Under the pieces are notes generated by a model, which had not been told where the DNA came from, ran no database searches, and saw only the letters and a list, made by a program, of their open reading frames with translations. Source: Straminergon stramineum (lineage: Eukaryota > Streptophyta > Bryopsida > Hypnales > Calliergonaceae). From it: DNA of 64,000 nucleotides. Below, in pieces: positions 1-13,916 of the stretch. Position numbers and translations under genes: made by a program. The stretch is taken from NCBI GenBank assembly GCA_963920665.1, contig OY987271.1:21969424-22033423 (forward strand). The letters run 5' to 3'. Within the stretch, counting starts at the first letter, position 1. Each line of letters opens with the position of its first letter.

Positions 1-3000
1 AACACTCCAAACCATTCTTTTACCCACTCTTAACAAGTAGACTTGTATTAAAAATATATCCAAAATGTCATTAAAGGGAACAAGAATGTTTAACTTTAAA
101 AACTTAAACTTTTGGTTTAGAAAGAAGGCCTTTCAAAAATGATTTGAATAGTTATGTAAAGTAAAAATCTCAAGACATCACTACAATTAGATCGAATTGA
201 AAGAAAAAAATTCTTATGAAAATCACAATATTCAATCCAGAATACATTTTAGAAAGAATTTCCAATCTTTGGTTTTGAATTTTATTGAAAAGTATTGGTT
301 AGTATGGCACATGGTCTATATGTGTGGATATGATCTACAATTCACATTTTTACACTTTTATTTGAAAGATGGCATTGAATTATTATTCTAAATTGCATAT
401 TGTAAACCATCTTCACAGTTTTCAGAATTTGGACTAATCTAGTCCAAACTCTAATCCTCAAAGGGTTAAGAATTTTTTTTCTTAAAAATCATGAATTCAA
501 CCTTTTATAAGCATAATTATAGGGAAGCCAATATTCTCTTACAGCTTGTTGATTCTAGCAAGTTATTTTAGGGTCTAAGTTTTCAAAGTTCTTTGCTTAC
601 ATTCTTCAATGAAAGTAGCAATTTATAAAATTAGAAAGGAGAATCCAAGCACTATTTTTTCTTAACAACAAAACAATTATCCATTTCTAAAAGTTTCCAC
701 TAGTTTCTAAAGTCAATTTTTTAATCTTTAGCTTAGTTATTTTGGGACTAATGTTCAAATTTTAAGATGCACACAAGAATGTAGTAATATTGGCTACATT
801 TAATTCTAAAAGACAATTTTAAGACTACAAGGCCAAAAAATTTCAATAATATAAAAGATGAACTCCAACTATTAACAATGAATTGTATTTGAAAATATAT
901 GTTAGGTTTTTTGTTTGAACCTTGAATTTATTTGAAAAAACTTCAAAGATGATTTTAAACTACAAAATGCCTAAGCACTTTGAATAGATGTGCTATAATA
1001 CAATCCTAAACCACAACCTTCTATTTTTTGTAAAACAAGGAAATTAATGATTTTAAACATTATTTAAAATATTATGTATATTGTCAAATTGGAAAATATG
1101 TTTTGTAAACTTTTTTAAATAAATTTTGAGGCATTTCATTTCAAAAATATATAAAAAGTACACATTTTATTTTTTGTACTTCAATTTTGGTATGATAGGC
1201 TAAATTTATGAAATTAACTTGGTGTATCATAATATGAAGACTCATTTTTTTATTAAAAGTTTTCGAGGTACTGATACTTTTTCTATATAGTAATCTTTTT
1301 GACAAAATATTAAAGCCCCTTGGTTTTTCTTTCTTTCTTTTTATTGCATAAGATGTCCATCAATAACATCTATCAATTTTACGTATAATAGATAATTTCT
1401 TAGAGCATTTCATCACCATCTTCCTAGAAGCTTCTAATGGAATTAAAAATGTCTTGGAAGAAGATGAATGATACAAGGCACTCTGTTCTAAAAGCGCTCA
1501 TGCTCTAAAAATGATCATGATAGAGATGTACATTTTGCTATCTTCGATATACTAGGACTATACATTTCACGAGGTGGTTGCTTTTAGTGACCATTGCATT
1601 TCAACTTCAAAAAGTTGTAACTAATTCCATGAAAATTCATAAAATATGAAACAACTTGGATTAGATGTCGATTGCATTTTTTTTCTTACAAAAATTTATT
1701 AAAAACAATTTCAAGGAGTTTAGGTTTCCTAAAAATGCAACCAATTCTTAAATGGTTGCTTTAAGAGTAGACTACCTTATGTATGTACAATGTGGCAAGT
1801 AAAGGATCAACCTTCAACTTGCTAAATGGTCAAATATAGTTAATTGTTGGCATATATAAGTAGGTTCAAAATACACCAATATTAAAAAAGAAAACACAAT
1901 GTGCCAATGTTTTTATTTGGAATCTCACCAAATGTTTATGTATCCATCAAACAACAATGCTCGTGTGTAAGTGCATAGACTTAAGCCTACAAGCCTTTAA
2001 TCTAGTTATAGGTATGTACATACAACCATTTGAAGGTGTTTGTAACATATGTACACATGTTGTAATATAAGTATATTATAACATGGAAATAGTCTATAAT
2101 ATAGGTACCTCTAACATAGACAACTATAACCATAGGAGGTGTCTTTAATATAGACTTCTACACTTATGGACTTATAGATTCTATGCTCACATGCTAGCAC
2201 TCCACATTCATCCGATACAACATTATAAATCCTACGCATGTAATTTAAGTATATTTTTCTATATAGGTTAAATATAATTCACTAAAATAATAGAAAGATT
2301 TGTAAAATACATTCACAATTTTGTATCATTTTTAAGAGATGTTGTGATTTCATCAACAATAATCACAAGAAAATATTCTCCTATTATCAAAATAAATTTA
2401 TTTTTAGCAAAACATTCTTTAAAATGATTATGATAAGTATTATATATTTTAAAATTTTGAAAGGTACATTTTTTTTAAAGCTTCCAAAGTTAATTTTCTA
2501 ATATATTTGTGACACTAAGAGATAATTATTAAGGAATGTAATCCCATATGTGTCATAATTACATTGACTTGTCCTATCATTGGTGAGGAAAAAAAAGAAC
2601 CATCTAGAAAATGTGTATCATCACAAAAAAATTGCAAATTGATACAATACAATAACATTTCCCCTTGCCAAATTCAAATAAAATATTTTGTGACTTTCGT
2701 AATTTAGTGTCATTTGCACTAATAGCAATATTCAGACAAATTAATGTGCACAAAAGGAAAATCACAAAAAATATAGCATAATTAATCAACCCTAGGGGGT
2801 CCTTTTTGTTCCCTTCAAAGTAGGAACCTTCCAATGTTGCAACTTCCATAACGCTGTTCATCATGCAGGGGGGGCCTTTTGCTTCTATACAAAGTGGGAG
2901 CCCCTATTATGGTAACTTCCCAACCAATAAATGATCTCTACAAATTATAATTGAGTTCATTCCTAAGCAAATAAAGAGGCATTATTCCTTCTCTAAAGGT

Positions 3001-4600
3001 GAATGGTTCAAACTCATTTACTCCTAATTGCATGATTGACCATATATGGTCGATCCAAAATTTTGGCTCATTTGTGTGGGGGCAATTAAATTCCTATGAC
3101 CTTTAAAAAATTTACAAGCAATTATATTAAAGATTAACTATTAGAAGCTTTTATAGGCAACTAAATAAGGTAAATATTTTATTTTTGAGAGGTCTTCTAA
3201 GGCATATATTTTTATCATTAGTGCATCCAGTTACCTTTTTGCCTTCGTGGAGTCACTCCCATTATTTTGACAAGCTTGCCAATTTTACTTGATTTTGACA
3301 TCTAAAAAATTGTACTTTTGCATTTGCTTTGAAAATGGCCCGAATTTAAATTGTAAAGTGTTTTCATGATTTTCACAGTTGAAAATTTAAACATGCAATT
3401 GTTGATTTAGAATTATTTTCAATTTCTATTTATTAAAAAAAATGGCATTTCAACAATTCCAAGGTGGATTATGTAATCATGGTTATTTTTAGCTCTTCAT
3501 TTGAATTTATTTAAGGTTTTTGAAAGTGCATTTTAGTGTCCTAACACAATATCTAGTTCTTCATGTCACCTTCAATTCCAAAAAATCTTTTATGCAAATT
3601 TCTCAAACATTGCTTAGAAGGGCAACATTTTAAAATTTATATATATATATATAAAATCTCACAATTCCTATGCAATTATAAACTCCAAACTGGTATGCAT
3701 ATTAATAAGAAAGCTCTTTAAACATCTATATGGTCAGATTTTGGAAAAAAAAATCAATTTGCTTCATTAGGGATAACTATAAGCCCATGCTCTTCTTTCA
3801 TAGGAAAAACACACTTTGAAAGGCTTGGGCGCTTAGGGGTAAGCAATGTTATGTTTTTAGTCCATTGACTCTCTCCAATCTCCACCTACAAGCAATTCAT
3901 ATCTCTCTCCATTCCACCAATGTCTCTTTGCAAATTAATCTAAATTTGCAACCAAGAATGTTGGGAGGGATTATCCCAATCTGCAGGGGGAATGGTTTAG
4001 GCAAAAGTGCAAAGACAATAAGGTAGATGCACCCAAATGTAACACAAGTTGTTTACAGACACCTAAAAAACAACCTAAATCCAAGCACTTATGGACCCAA
4101 AATAGACAAGTGGGGTTCTGAAGTAGACATGTGGGGTTCCAAGAAGTTGTCATTCTTCCAAGAAGCAACCAATCACCTACACTTGATCCAAGTTTAGAGA
4201 GTGTTGCTTTTGGGTGTTTCTGTGCCCACTTTGGTGTTAGTCTAATGTCCACAATAAGTGCCTCTACGAAGTACTTTTAAAAAATTTGTATAATATTCAT
4301 ACAAACTCGGAAAAATATGAAACCTATTTGTTGGTTACCTAAACCATTACCTTATACGCGCAACATTTTTTCTTATACGTACCCTCCATATCAAGAGATC
4401 CAAACAAGTATCACATTTAGGTGCTTCTACCTTATATTACATGATGGGGACAAAGTTTGTCCCACCTTGGGCATTTCCTAACCTAGTAATTCTAGGTTTA
4501 GAAAGGTTCAGGGAGAGGTCTGGGGAAGGAGGCGCTTCATGAGTTTATTGTTGAATTATGAAACTCTCTTTCGCTGCAAAGGCTTTTTGCCAGTGCTCTA
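1..4600. other. AT-rich intergenic DNA, nothing recognised
   Basis: I see no gene, RNA or bounded transposon here. The DNA is strongly AT-rich, and the short open frames have no family resemblance. There is a short TA microsatellite near 3,640-3,655 and G-runs near 2,868-2,876. The stretch may be old, unrecognisable repeat. Confidence 0.6.
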
Positions 4601-4855
4601 CATCATCCTTCCTCCTCTTTGCCTTTTGCCATGGTAGTGAGCTCCTTTCTCCCTAACTGTCTATCTCTTCGGGTTCCATTTCTCATCATCTTTGGATGCG
4701 TTTGTTTTCTTTGGTCGAACTTGGTTGATCTGTCTTGGCTTGGGAAATTTGGCGTCTTGATTTTGGGTTTTCAGGTTTGGGTTTCGGTGATTTTTTCTCT
4801 CTCCAGTGACGTGAATCCTCATTTTTCTGAATATTTTGTTCTAGTTGGTGTTTAG

Positions 4856-6328
4856 GCTACCCAAAAGGGTACACTCAAGGCTCCAGTCCCTACCCCCATG
4901 CAAAAGAAGCAGGTTAGAGACATATTGTTTTTCGTTTTGACTTGTGGATTAGGTTTATAATTTTTTTTCTACTCTTCGAATATGCTGACCTTATGCTATT
5001 ACTCGTCTCAATTGTGGTGGTAATAGTGATGTAAGTAGGCTTCAGTGAAGACTGTGAACCCAAATACGTGCACATCCAACGCCAGAGACGTGTGTTGAAT
5101 CAACACTTGAACATGCCTCCTACCCTCAACCAATTCACGAAGACTCTCAATAAGAACCTAGGTAAGCTAACTATTTGCTTTTCACTAGACTAAGTTTTTG
5201 TAAACGACTAGTGGAGAAAGAATATTTTTCAACTCCAATTTGAGTCTAATCCAAATCTGAATGAATGCAGGATTGCCCTCTCCATGTTCAGCCACTAGCT
5301 TATTCAAGCTATTATTGAAGTACCGCCTTGAAGACAAGGTTGCGAAGAAGGAACGTCTTCTAAACAAGGCTAAAGTTGAGGCTAAGGGCAAGACCTTGGA
5401 ATCCAAGAAGCTTGTCATTGTGAAATATGGCATCAACCACGTCACATATCTCATTGAACAGATGTATGATAGTGTTTTTATTAATATGTGATGTGTAGAG
5501 AATTCAATTAGGAAGAATTTCGTTGATTTCTACAGACTAGCACAACATGGTCTTGAGAGAAGCTCTTATTATTAAGTTCGCACCCAAAATGATTTAAGGG
5601 AAGGCCTAGCTCGTGGTTATCCCTCATGATGTGGACCCAATTGAGTTGGTTGTTTGGCTACTTGCACTTTGTTGCAAGATGGATGTGCCTTACACAATCG
5701 TTAAGGGTAAATCATGCTTGGAACAAGTAAAGTGTCTTCTTTCCCTGTGTTTTCTTGCCATCACTATTACTTGTGACTCAAGAGTGCACATGATGGTTGT
5801 TACTAGATTGGTGCTGGAATTTTGTAGTAGTTCAAGCATCTATTGCAATTTTGTTATTTCTGAAGTAGGGATAGATATTGATTTGCAGATTGTACACGCT
5901 AAGACTGCTATAGCTCTATGCTTAACGTTAGTGAAAAATGAGGAGAAGCATGAGTTCTCTAAGATCCTTGAGGCTCTCAAGGTATTATTTTGAAAGCATC
6001 ATTTGTTTATGAGCCTATCACATTTTTTTTATTCATTTTTTTTTCTTTCTATCTATTGTCTAAGCATATAGAGTTTCAAGGGATTATTATAACTACAATT
6101 AAATGAATTTTTTTTTCTACCCACAACAAGAATTGTTCTGCTTTGGTCTTTCCAACTAATAAGGTCTACCTTAGCATGTGGTGTCCATGAACATAGGCAA
6201 ACTTCAATGAGAAATTTGATGAGTACAAGAGGCATTGGGGCGGAGGTATCATGGGGGTCAAGTCACAGGCCAAGACAAAGATCAAAGACCAACTTCTTGC
6301 CAAGGAAGCTACACAAAGAGCTTTGTAG
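4856..6328 (+). pseudogene. Decayed, intron-bearing copy of ribosomal protein eL8 (RPL7a)
   Basis: Intact eL8 is a large-subunit ribosomal protein. Six blocks resemble plant eL8 in order: 4,856-4,912 (basic N-terminus), 5,039-5,161 (ends in the [16 protein letters not shown] region), 5,271 to about 5,460 ([25 protein letters not shown]), about 5,555-5,730 ([26 protein letters not shown]), 5,889-5,981 ([20 protein letters not shown]) and 6,197-6,328 ([11 protein letters not shown] to the terminal QRAL stop). Most blocks keep GT-AG borders, so this came from a DNA-level duplication and not from retroposition. Defects are visible: the initiator ATG is gone (the first block starts GCTACCC), a segment after KTVNP is missing and the frame shifts, and a TAG sits where CAG is expected just before LVVIPHD. 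It cannot make full-length eL8. It lies directly upstream of the hAT remnant. Confidence 0.85.
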
Positions 6329-6889
6329 GTTCTTCTGTGGTCTATTGGTTTGTTGACATTGAACCCACAAATGTTTTTGTAAGGCGCAAGTTCTGTTGCA
6401 AAACCAATTGGACTTGACTACCATTCATTATGAGCAATTAGACTTTTGAGTAAACTCTTTTTTCATGTGAATGTGATGATGAGCTTGTTGGTTTTTCTTA
6501 TGTCTCTGAGCTGGTTTCTCTTGGGTTTTGGAGTGGATGGACTATTGTTCAAAAAGATTTTCAAGCTTTCCTCGTCATATCCTCTTTCCACAAGAATGGT
6601 CCCATTTTTTTCCTATGGTCATTGGTTTCAACCTTTTAACTCCCAAATTTACCAGGTTTTTTCCCCCAATATCATATGTCACAAGCTTATTTCCTTGAAA
6701 TTGGAAATTTTAAAAGTTAGAATCTTCTATTGTCATGAAATTGCCGGTTTAAAACCTAAAATAGAATTGTATTACATCTTTGACAGGAATTGAACCTGGC
6801 ATAGCTTTTCACCAATTGAAAGTCAAGGATCCTCCCAACTCACCAAAGGATGAGTTGAGATTGGTAATGAAATTTGCAAAAATGAAGGT
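6329..6889. other. Spacer between the eL8 pseudogene and hAT remnant
   Basis: This is AT-rich sequence with no recognisable coding content. I looked here for the left end of the hAT element and did not find a convincing inverted repeat. Confidence 0.5.
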
Positions 6890-9119
6890 TTAGGGTTCGT
6901 AATTTTCACCTTCTTCAAATGGATCCTCTACTGTCCCTATAAGATACTTTTCAGGGTTAGTAAATAAGTATCTAAATTTTCTAGCATTCTTCCATAAGGT
7001 GATGGCATCTACTAACATGGGCTCAAAGTCTTTGGTTGATCCTTCCATGGCCACACTCATCACACTATCCAAATGAGTTGTTGTCATGTGATTTTGAAAT
7101 TTTTGCTTGATGCCATTCTGCACTGAAAAAGCTCTCTCACATGTTGTAGTACTCACACATTGACATCTTGTAATTTTAGCAAGGGTTAGTGTCAAAAGGT
7201 TAGGATATTTTAGTTTTAAAGATGCATTCCAAGCAACAGATGCCTACAAATCCCTAAAAGTTCTATCTATCCATTCAGTGGTTCCTTATAGCTTGAAAGC
7301 AAAAAGTTCTTGATTATAAGCTACATCATCTACCAAGGGAGGAATAATTGTATTTCCTTTGCATTTTTCTTCCCCATATTGCTTCAAAAGCACATCTAAT
7401 TGAATCACACCCCAAGATGATAAACTAACTTGCCTTTAAGGTATATGAACTGGATTCAAAATTTTAAAAGCATCAATAATATCATTGTCAACAAATTTGG
7501 CCTCTAAAGCCACACAAATTGATTCAATATACAACTTTTGAAAAGAAAGGGCAACTTCTAAATCAACAGCACTAGGATCTCTAATCATATCTTTAGAATG
7601 AAATTTGGACCTCCTAATTTCACTTGACAAGTGACGAAGATAACCACTAGGGGGGCCAAATTCTAGGATAACATGAAATCCTATGCTAAGGTTAAAAGTA
7701 TCCTAGTTCAAATCACAAGAATCTATTAGGAAACACATTCTAATACTAGCTACTTTAGTTTTCACTATAGACCCTATACCAAAAATATCCACAAGCTTGT
7801 TTTGAAAAATTTTAGACAACTTTGAAAGCATGTGGAGGATATCAACTAAAAAATAGAGGATGTAAATGAATTTAAACTCCCTCAACTTGGCATATAAGAA
7901 AGGTGTTGATCCATCATCATTCCCTTGATCCTTGAACATCACGCATATAAACAAGTACAAATTCTAAAGAATCACAAAGGGTACTTATTGCCTACCACCT
8001 AGATAACCATCGGATTTTATGGTATCTTTTAAGAGTTTTTTGAGCATCATTAAGTTCATTTTGCAATGCTTGCAAGGCTGCCGTACATTTTGATGATTTT
8101 TTGAAATGACTAGCCAATGCATTCACCAAAGAATCAACATGAGCAGAGATTCCTTTAAAGGATTCAATTTTAGAAGCCTCTAAAGCAACTAAATTAGTTC
8201 TATGAGCAACACAATGAGTGGAGGTAAGGAATGGGTTCACCTTTTTAAAAAGTGTTGCAACTCTTATGTTCTTCCCTAACATAATGGTTGCTCCATTAGA
8301 TCCAAATCCTATACATTTAACTATGTCCAACCTCCAAGTCTTCACAACAGCCATTAAAGAGTCAAAAATCACTTTAGAATCTTTTTTCCCATCCACAATC
8401 AACAACAAACCCAAAAAACATGTTAAAGGTAAACCTCCTTCTAAAAAAGTAGCAAATACAACATGATGACCATTAATTGAAATGTAAGTGAATTCCTCAA
8501 TTATTAACCCAAAAAACTTTGAGTCCCTAATTCTATCTAAAACATGCCTTTGAATAACACATGAAATAGCAAAAACCATATCAACTCATGCCTTTTCATC
8601 ATGATAGAGTTTTTCCATTATAAGAACATTACATGAGACAAGTAAATCACATAAACTAGGAAATTTGTGAAAAGGGACAGATTCTCTCCCCATGAAGTAA
8701 GTAGATTTAAAAGGTGACATTAGAGCTTCATCACAAGTTCAATTTGCATGTGCTATAGCTTTTTGACCTCCATGTTTAGCCCAAGCTAGTTTTCTATGTT
8801 CAATAGTTTTAGCATGATCTTCTAAAGCTAGAATTTTGACATTTGTAGAACCTTCATTAGCATATGCAAACTTTCCACCTCCTTCTTTACATATCTTACA
8901 AAAAATCCTCCCCAACTCACGATTGAAGTCTATCCAATCAAGGAAATCAAACCAAACATCCTTCCAATCTTCATTAGCTTTTCGAATTGGATTTAATTCT
9001 TTACTAGGTGTTGTGGTTGAAGAAGTTGAACCATTAGCACATGCTTGCATCTCCATGGACTCTCTACCAACTCTAGCCCTAAATAGCATATCTCTCATTG
9101 TTCTTTGACGCTTAGCCAT
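6890..9119 (-). pseudogene. Broken hAT-superfamily transposase
   Basis: A hAT transposase cuts and pastes its own element. The frame starts at ATG 9,119 with a BED/TTF-like segment (WFDFLDWIDF, then FCKIC and a spaced His, 9,119-8,742). It continues through a DUF4371-like catalytic region (GFGSNGATIMLGK, THCVAHRTNL, about 8,579-7,992) and pieces at 7,960-7,703 and 7,630-7,436. It ends with the C-terminal hAT dimerisation segment (STTTCERAFS, 7,195-6,890). Two in-frame TGA codons at 8,739-8,741 and 8,586-8,588 and several frameshifts after 7,992 break it. No paired terminal repeats or 8-bp target duplication were found, so the element limits are unknown. The family call is firm and the coding capacity is lost. 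Confidence 0.88.
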
Positions 9120-12032
9120 AGTGAAACAACTACTCACAACAAAACTGAAAATAGAAAAGTTTAAAAATCTTAATTGATGCTTATAGCAACTAAGTTGAAG
9201 GAGGTGAGAACAAATGAATAGCAACACCAAGATCGCCAATATCCACACCACGAGTAGCACCAAGGTCACCAATACCCACATCACAAGCACCACTAGCAAT
9301 TATCCAAATTCCAAAAGGAAGCACCAACAACGAAAAGCACCAACAGCAGTACAACAAGGGGAGCTAGCAAGAGTAGCAAGAGTGAGGATTGAGGAGAGCA
9401 CTAATCAGGATCAAGGGAGAAAAAGGAGTAGAAATGAGTAGGGGAGACAAGGGAGCAACAATTAGAGATGGCGGTTTGGTGAGAGAGCAGTAGGAGTAGG
9501 GAGGGCAAGACGCAGCTAGATGGGATGGAGGAGGTGGGAGCACTAGAGCAAGGATTCAGGGAACTAGCAGAGTAGGTGGGAGCAGGGACTCGGGGAGCTA
9601 GGCCGCCCAAATGCCAACACATGGGAGGGGAGCAGACACTACGGAGGGGAGGCTACGATAGGGCCACAAAGAAGTTGCTACCATTGGTAGGCCCTGGACT
9701 GACGAGCCACTAGGGGTGTTGGACTGGGCAAATAGGCATGGGCTAACAGTTTGGGTGTGTCAATAAAGGAAATGTAGGTTAGGTTTTCGTAATTTTAAAC
9801 GGTCCTTGAATTATGACCAACTCCTCTTACGCCCAATTGGCCACTTGCCTAGTCATTGTAACACGTGCACTATTAAACCTTCTTTATTTTAATACCTGTT
9901 GTCTACTACCATGGTATGTGCCACTTATCATACATTTGCAGCAGCTAAAATCCTACCTTATACAAAACAAACCGGTTAGAATCTGTCCTATTGTAAATTG
10001 ATGTGAGTAAATTATCCTTTATATTTTTTCTTACACTAGTAGATTTCATGTCTTATCCATTTTTCTTCCCGTTTTTGATCCTTCACTTTCCTAAACCAAC
10101 CAGTTATTTGGCCATTTTAACTAGCTAACTTTGTATTAGCCGCCGGTGTCGTGTTGTAAATGCATTCATTATGTAAAAATACATAATTGTTTGTTAAATT
10201 GGTGTTGTTTTTTGTAAAGTCTCAAGAAACAAATGGGATCATACTCCACTTGAAGTCTTCTTTTTTTCCTCTATTTGACAAACATTTAGGTCTTTGATTT
10301 CTATACTTGAAGATATTTTAATATTTTAGTTAGTTTGTTTGAAGTTGTAAAAACAAAAGGTAAAGCTTGTTTTATCTTGTTTTTGGTGTTTTTTAATGGG
10401 TTAGAAGTCCACGTAGATGATGTGGATAGACTTATCGAGGATAGGAGGTGGTCCATGTAGCATCTTAGTAGCCAAAATCCACTAGCTTTGGTGGATGGTA
10501 TAGAGGTTGAAGTAGCAGATGAGGTGGAGAGTGAAGTGGAGGGTCATCTTCTTTTTCCTCCTCCTTATTTGCTTGGGAGAAGCCATCACTTTGAGAAGGC
10601 ATTCCACATTGTCCATGGAGGTTTTTGCAATGAAATTTTGAGAGCTAGTGTATCTTGTTTTTGTGTTTCCAAAAAACTATCACTCACTAAATTTGGAGGT
10701 AATATGTGTAAGTTATGAGTTCGGGAGTGAAGTGTTGTGGAGCTGCCTTGAACTTTCAAGAGTGAACTTTGGTAATCCATGAAAGATGGACTGTATCTTA
10801 GTTTTGATTGAAACTTAGAGAGATTGTAGATACTTTTTTAGCTTTTCAATATGGATTTATTTTCTTGGTTTGGAGTTAGTATGTGAAAGTTATGGGCTTG
10901 AGAGTGAAGTATAGGTGAGCTACCTTTGAGTTGGGAAGAGTGAACTTTGACTAACCATAAAAGTTGGACAATAGCTTAGTTTTGAGTGAATTTTAGAGAG
11001 GCTGTAGAACTTTTTGTTAGATTTTTAGGGACATGTCACACTCTTATTTTGGAGTTGTATAGTGTCCATGACACTCATTCTTCTATCAGACACTTCTCCA
11101 AAGGGAGTTTATGGAGGATATGACTTTTTTTCTATTATTTTTTTTATCACATATGATGTTTATTGAGACTCCATGACATCTTTTGAGGGGTATTTGGAGA
11201 TGTGATAGTATATTGGTTCATATGGCATCATTTGAGGGTTTATTATTATGTTTGTGACCTTATATGATCACAAGATCTTTCATTATTTAGGCCACATTTA
11301 GTTGCAGCTAAAAGCCCTGCGTTTTTCCAAGGCAAGGCCTCTCTACTTAACACTGATTCTTCCCGGACATTGGAATGGACCATCTTTGCACACAGGATTA
11401 TAAGCTAGATGGGATTATGAATTATATTGTTGAATTTTCTTTCTTTATCCCTAGAAGGACACTACCTTGGTGATAATTACTTGGTCAATGATGATTCAAA
11501 TTTTGAATCAATAGATGCATTATGATTTTCTACAATAACCGAGAGAGTCATCCATTGGACACTTATTGTCCTTCAAGGGGTAAAGGAGTGCATGTTATGG
11601 CTTTTATATGTGCCAATTGAAAAGAATGTTTATGAAAATGAACAAGGAACTATAGTGCATCTTAAGTTGATTAGATAAGCATGGTTATTTGTTTTGAACG
11701 GACTTCATTTTTTGTTGGGTCTTTTTGGAAATTTTAGGAGGATTCTAGATTCTCTTAGCTTGTATTTTTGTAGATGTTGTAAACTATGAATCTTCTAGGT
11801 GCTAAAAATAGGTGTATCTAAATAGACCTTGCGTCTCAGTTTTGGAAGGTGTACACTCCAAGGGGAATTTGTAGGGATCAATCATGCAACATGGTTTTGA
11901 TGACATGTGAATATGTCATACAAGCAAATGGTCATGTATAGTGCAATAATAATTACAACCTTGTCTTTTGAAGATGTTATCTGTGATGAATCTGGGGCAA
12001 GTTGAAGTATCACTGATTTCTAAGTAGATTAA
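9120..12032. other. Intergenic DNA right of the hAT remnant
   Basis: A region of ACC/CAC-rich low complexity lies at about 9,210-9,300 and a purine-rich GC-higher stretch at about 9,350-9,650. Next come AT-rich DNA and the direct repeat listed separately. A sequence at about 9,710-9,760 starting TAGGGGTGTTGGACTGGGC looks like a hAT-type terminus, but I found no partner for it on the left. Confidence 0.45.
10690..11025 (+). repeat. Two-copy tandem direct repeat, period about 177 bp
   Basis: The segment containing AGAGTGAACTTTG and CTTAGTTTTGA occurs twice in the same orientation, first at about 10,690-10,850 and again at about 10,867-11,025. The copies are clearly alike but diverged. No coding sense was found. 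Confidence 0.7.
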
Positions 12033-12896
12033 AGGTACGTTCTCACTTAGTGTTATGGAAAAGCCGTTTTAAAAAATAAAAATTCTACAATATTTTTTGA
12101 GAAGGCACTTTTACACAGGTATTGGGTTCACAACAAAGCATGCACAGTGCACCAATTTACATACTACCGCATTGTTCAGACCAACAGTAGTGTTGTATTT
12201 CCTAGCTTTTCCAAATCTACTAGAAAGGCCAATAAGAGTCCTTAACAAAAGTGTGTGATCACACTAGTGGATCGCTTTTATGGAAACATCAAATCTATTG
12301 TTTCAATGGAGGTGACTATTCTTTCATCGTAGTGTTCTCTCGGATTTTCCTCCTTCCATCACTTTTCTTTCTCAATTCAATTGCCTACATCGTCATCAAT
12401 TTTCTTCTTCTGTGAAGGGAGTATTGTTGATTACAAATCCAATTGTGATTGAGTTCTTATAGTGTGTTCACGTTTTTGCTTCTACTTTTGTGGTCATTCT
12501 TGGGTTGAAGATCATGGCTTCCTATGAAACGCATCTAGGGTTGAGGTTTTAGTAATCGGACACTTTTGTGCCTAGAGGGTTTCGCTTCTTCCCTATGTCG
12601 ATTTGGTGCAGCTTAGGTATTCTTGGTAGCTGCTTCTCCTTTGAGAAATCGGAGGCTCGACACTAGGGAAGTGTAAGTTGGAAGTACCACAGCTAAATGC
12701 TTCTCATTCACTCTCTTCGGCAAGTGTGTATTTGCCATTCTTTTTTGTCACCGTACATTTTTCTCTTGTCTTGATTTGTCCTTACAAAAACAGAAGGCAC
12801 TCATGGGTTCTCCATTTTTTTTTCTCACACTGTTTTTTCTAGGTGCAGTCCATAGTGACGTGATTTGCATTGCATTGCTTCCACCACAAAACATTC

Positions 12897-13013
12897 AAGA
12901 GCCAATCAAGCGTCTATGAACTCCAATTTCTGAGAGCCAATTAGGCTTCTTAGGAGCTAATTAGGCTTCCGTGAACTTTGATTTTCCGAAGCCAATTAGA
13001 CTTCCATGACAGT
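12897..13013 (+). repeat. Degenerate short tandem repeat inside the Harbinger element
   Basis: A motif close to GAGCCAATTAGGCTTC recurs about four times at irregular 20-40 bp spacing, with CTATGAACTCC/CGTGAACTTTG spacers. It lies in the leader region upstream of the transposase. Confidence 0.6.
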
Positions 13014-13916
13014 CCATGTGGTTTCACTAACAATGTCATTCAATTCTATTTGTCTACGCCATTTCTTCTCCCTCATTATGCCTCTCTTCAAATTTCCTAA
13101 ATTTTGTGCTACCATTTCATCTATGGATTCTGAGTTGTGTTGCAGAGTGTGTAGGACTTGGTTTATTTGTCCCCTTTAGCGATCATTATTTTGGAAGCTG
13201 AAGCTAATTTCTTCAACATTGAAATTGGTGTCTACTGCATGCTTCGTGGAAGTCAGTGCTACCGACGAGATTGTTGTAGTCCCTCTTGAGGAACTTCAAA
13301 TAAGTCTTCAATTCTTCCTTTCATGAACAAGTTTCGTAAAAAGAAGTTCTAGGGAACAATGTAACGTTTTCCTATGGCTTGACTAGCTTCGGCCATGTAT
13401 CCTACTTGTACTTTTTTTTTCATGGATTTGACTTATAGCCATGCTCATGCTTGTTACTATAGGTCTGCATTTTTTAAAGATCCATTGTCATGTTGCTTTG
13501 ACCTTTAGGGTTTAGCAATTGACACAAACATAGCAGTGCTTTCACGTTTAGGAACTGCAATGTTAATCTGGCTGTCACTATGACTACAAATATACTATCA
13601 CCTCAATTATAGAGTGCTAATGTAAGACTTTCTTGCGTTTGAATGTGAAAAACACCAAGACTGAAATTTCCTCTTTCACTGTGTATTTTGTTGGGGCCTC
13701 ACAAAGCACTGCATTTGTTCTTCAAAGGCCAATATGGACACTAAGGCTACTATACATTCAGCACTCACATTCTCTGCATGGTTGTTGTCGTAGCTCTTAG
13801 CTGTACCCCAAGCTGTCTACCTGCCATCACCATGTGAAGAGGATGATGACGATATGGAGCTGCTGCAGGCCATAGTAGAGGATTTGGAAGAACCGCTCCA
13901 TGACCCATAGGCTACT

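Noticed and set aside
8218..8466. Plus-strand 82-codon frame
   Set aside because: It is the antisense shadow of the hAT catalytic region.
9705..9765. Right end of the hAT element (TAGGGGTG)
   Set aside because: It resembles a hAT terminus, but no inverted partner or 8-bp duplication was found on the left side.
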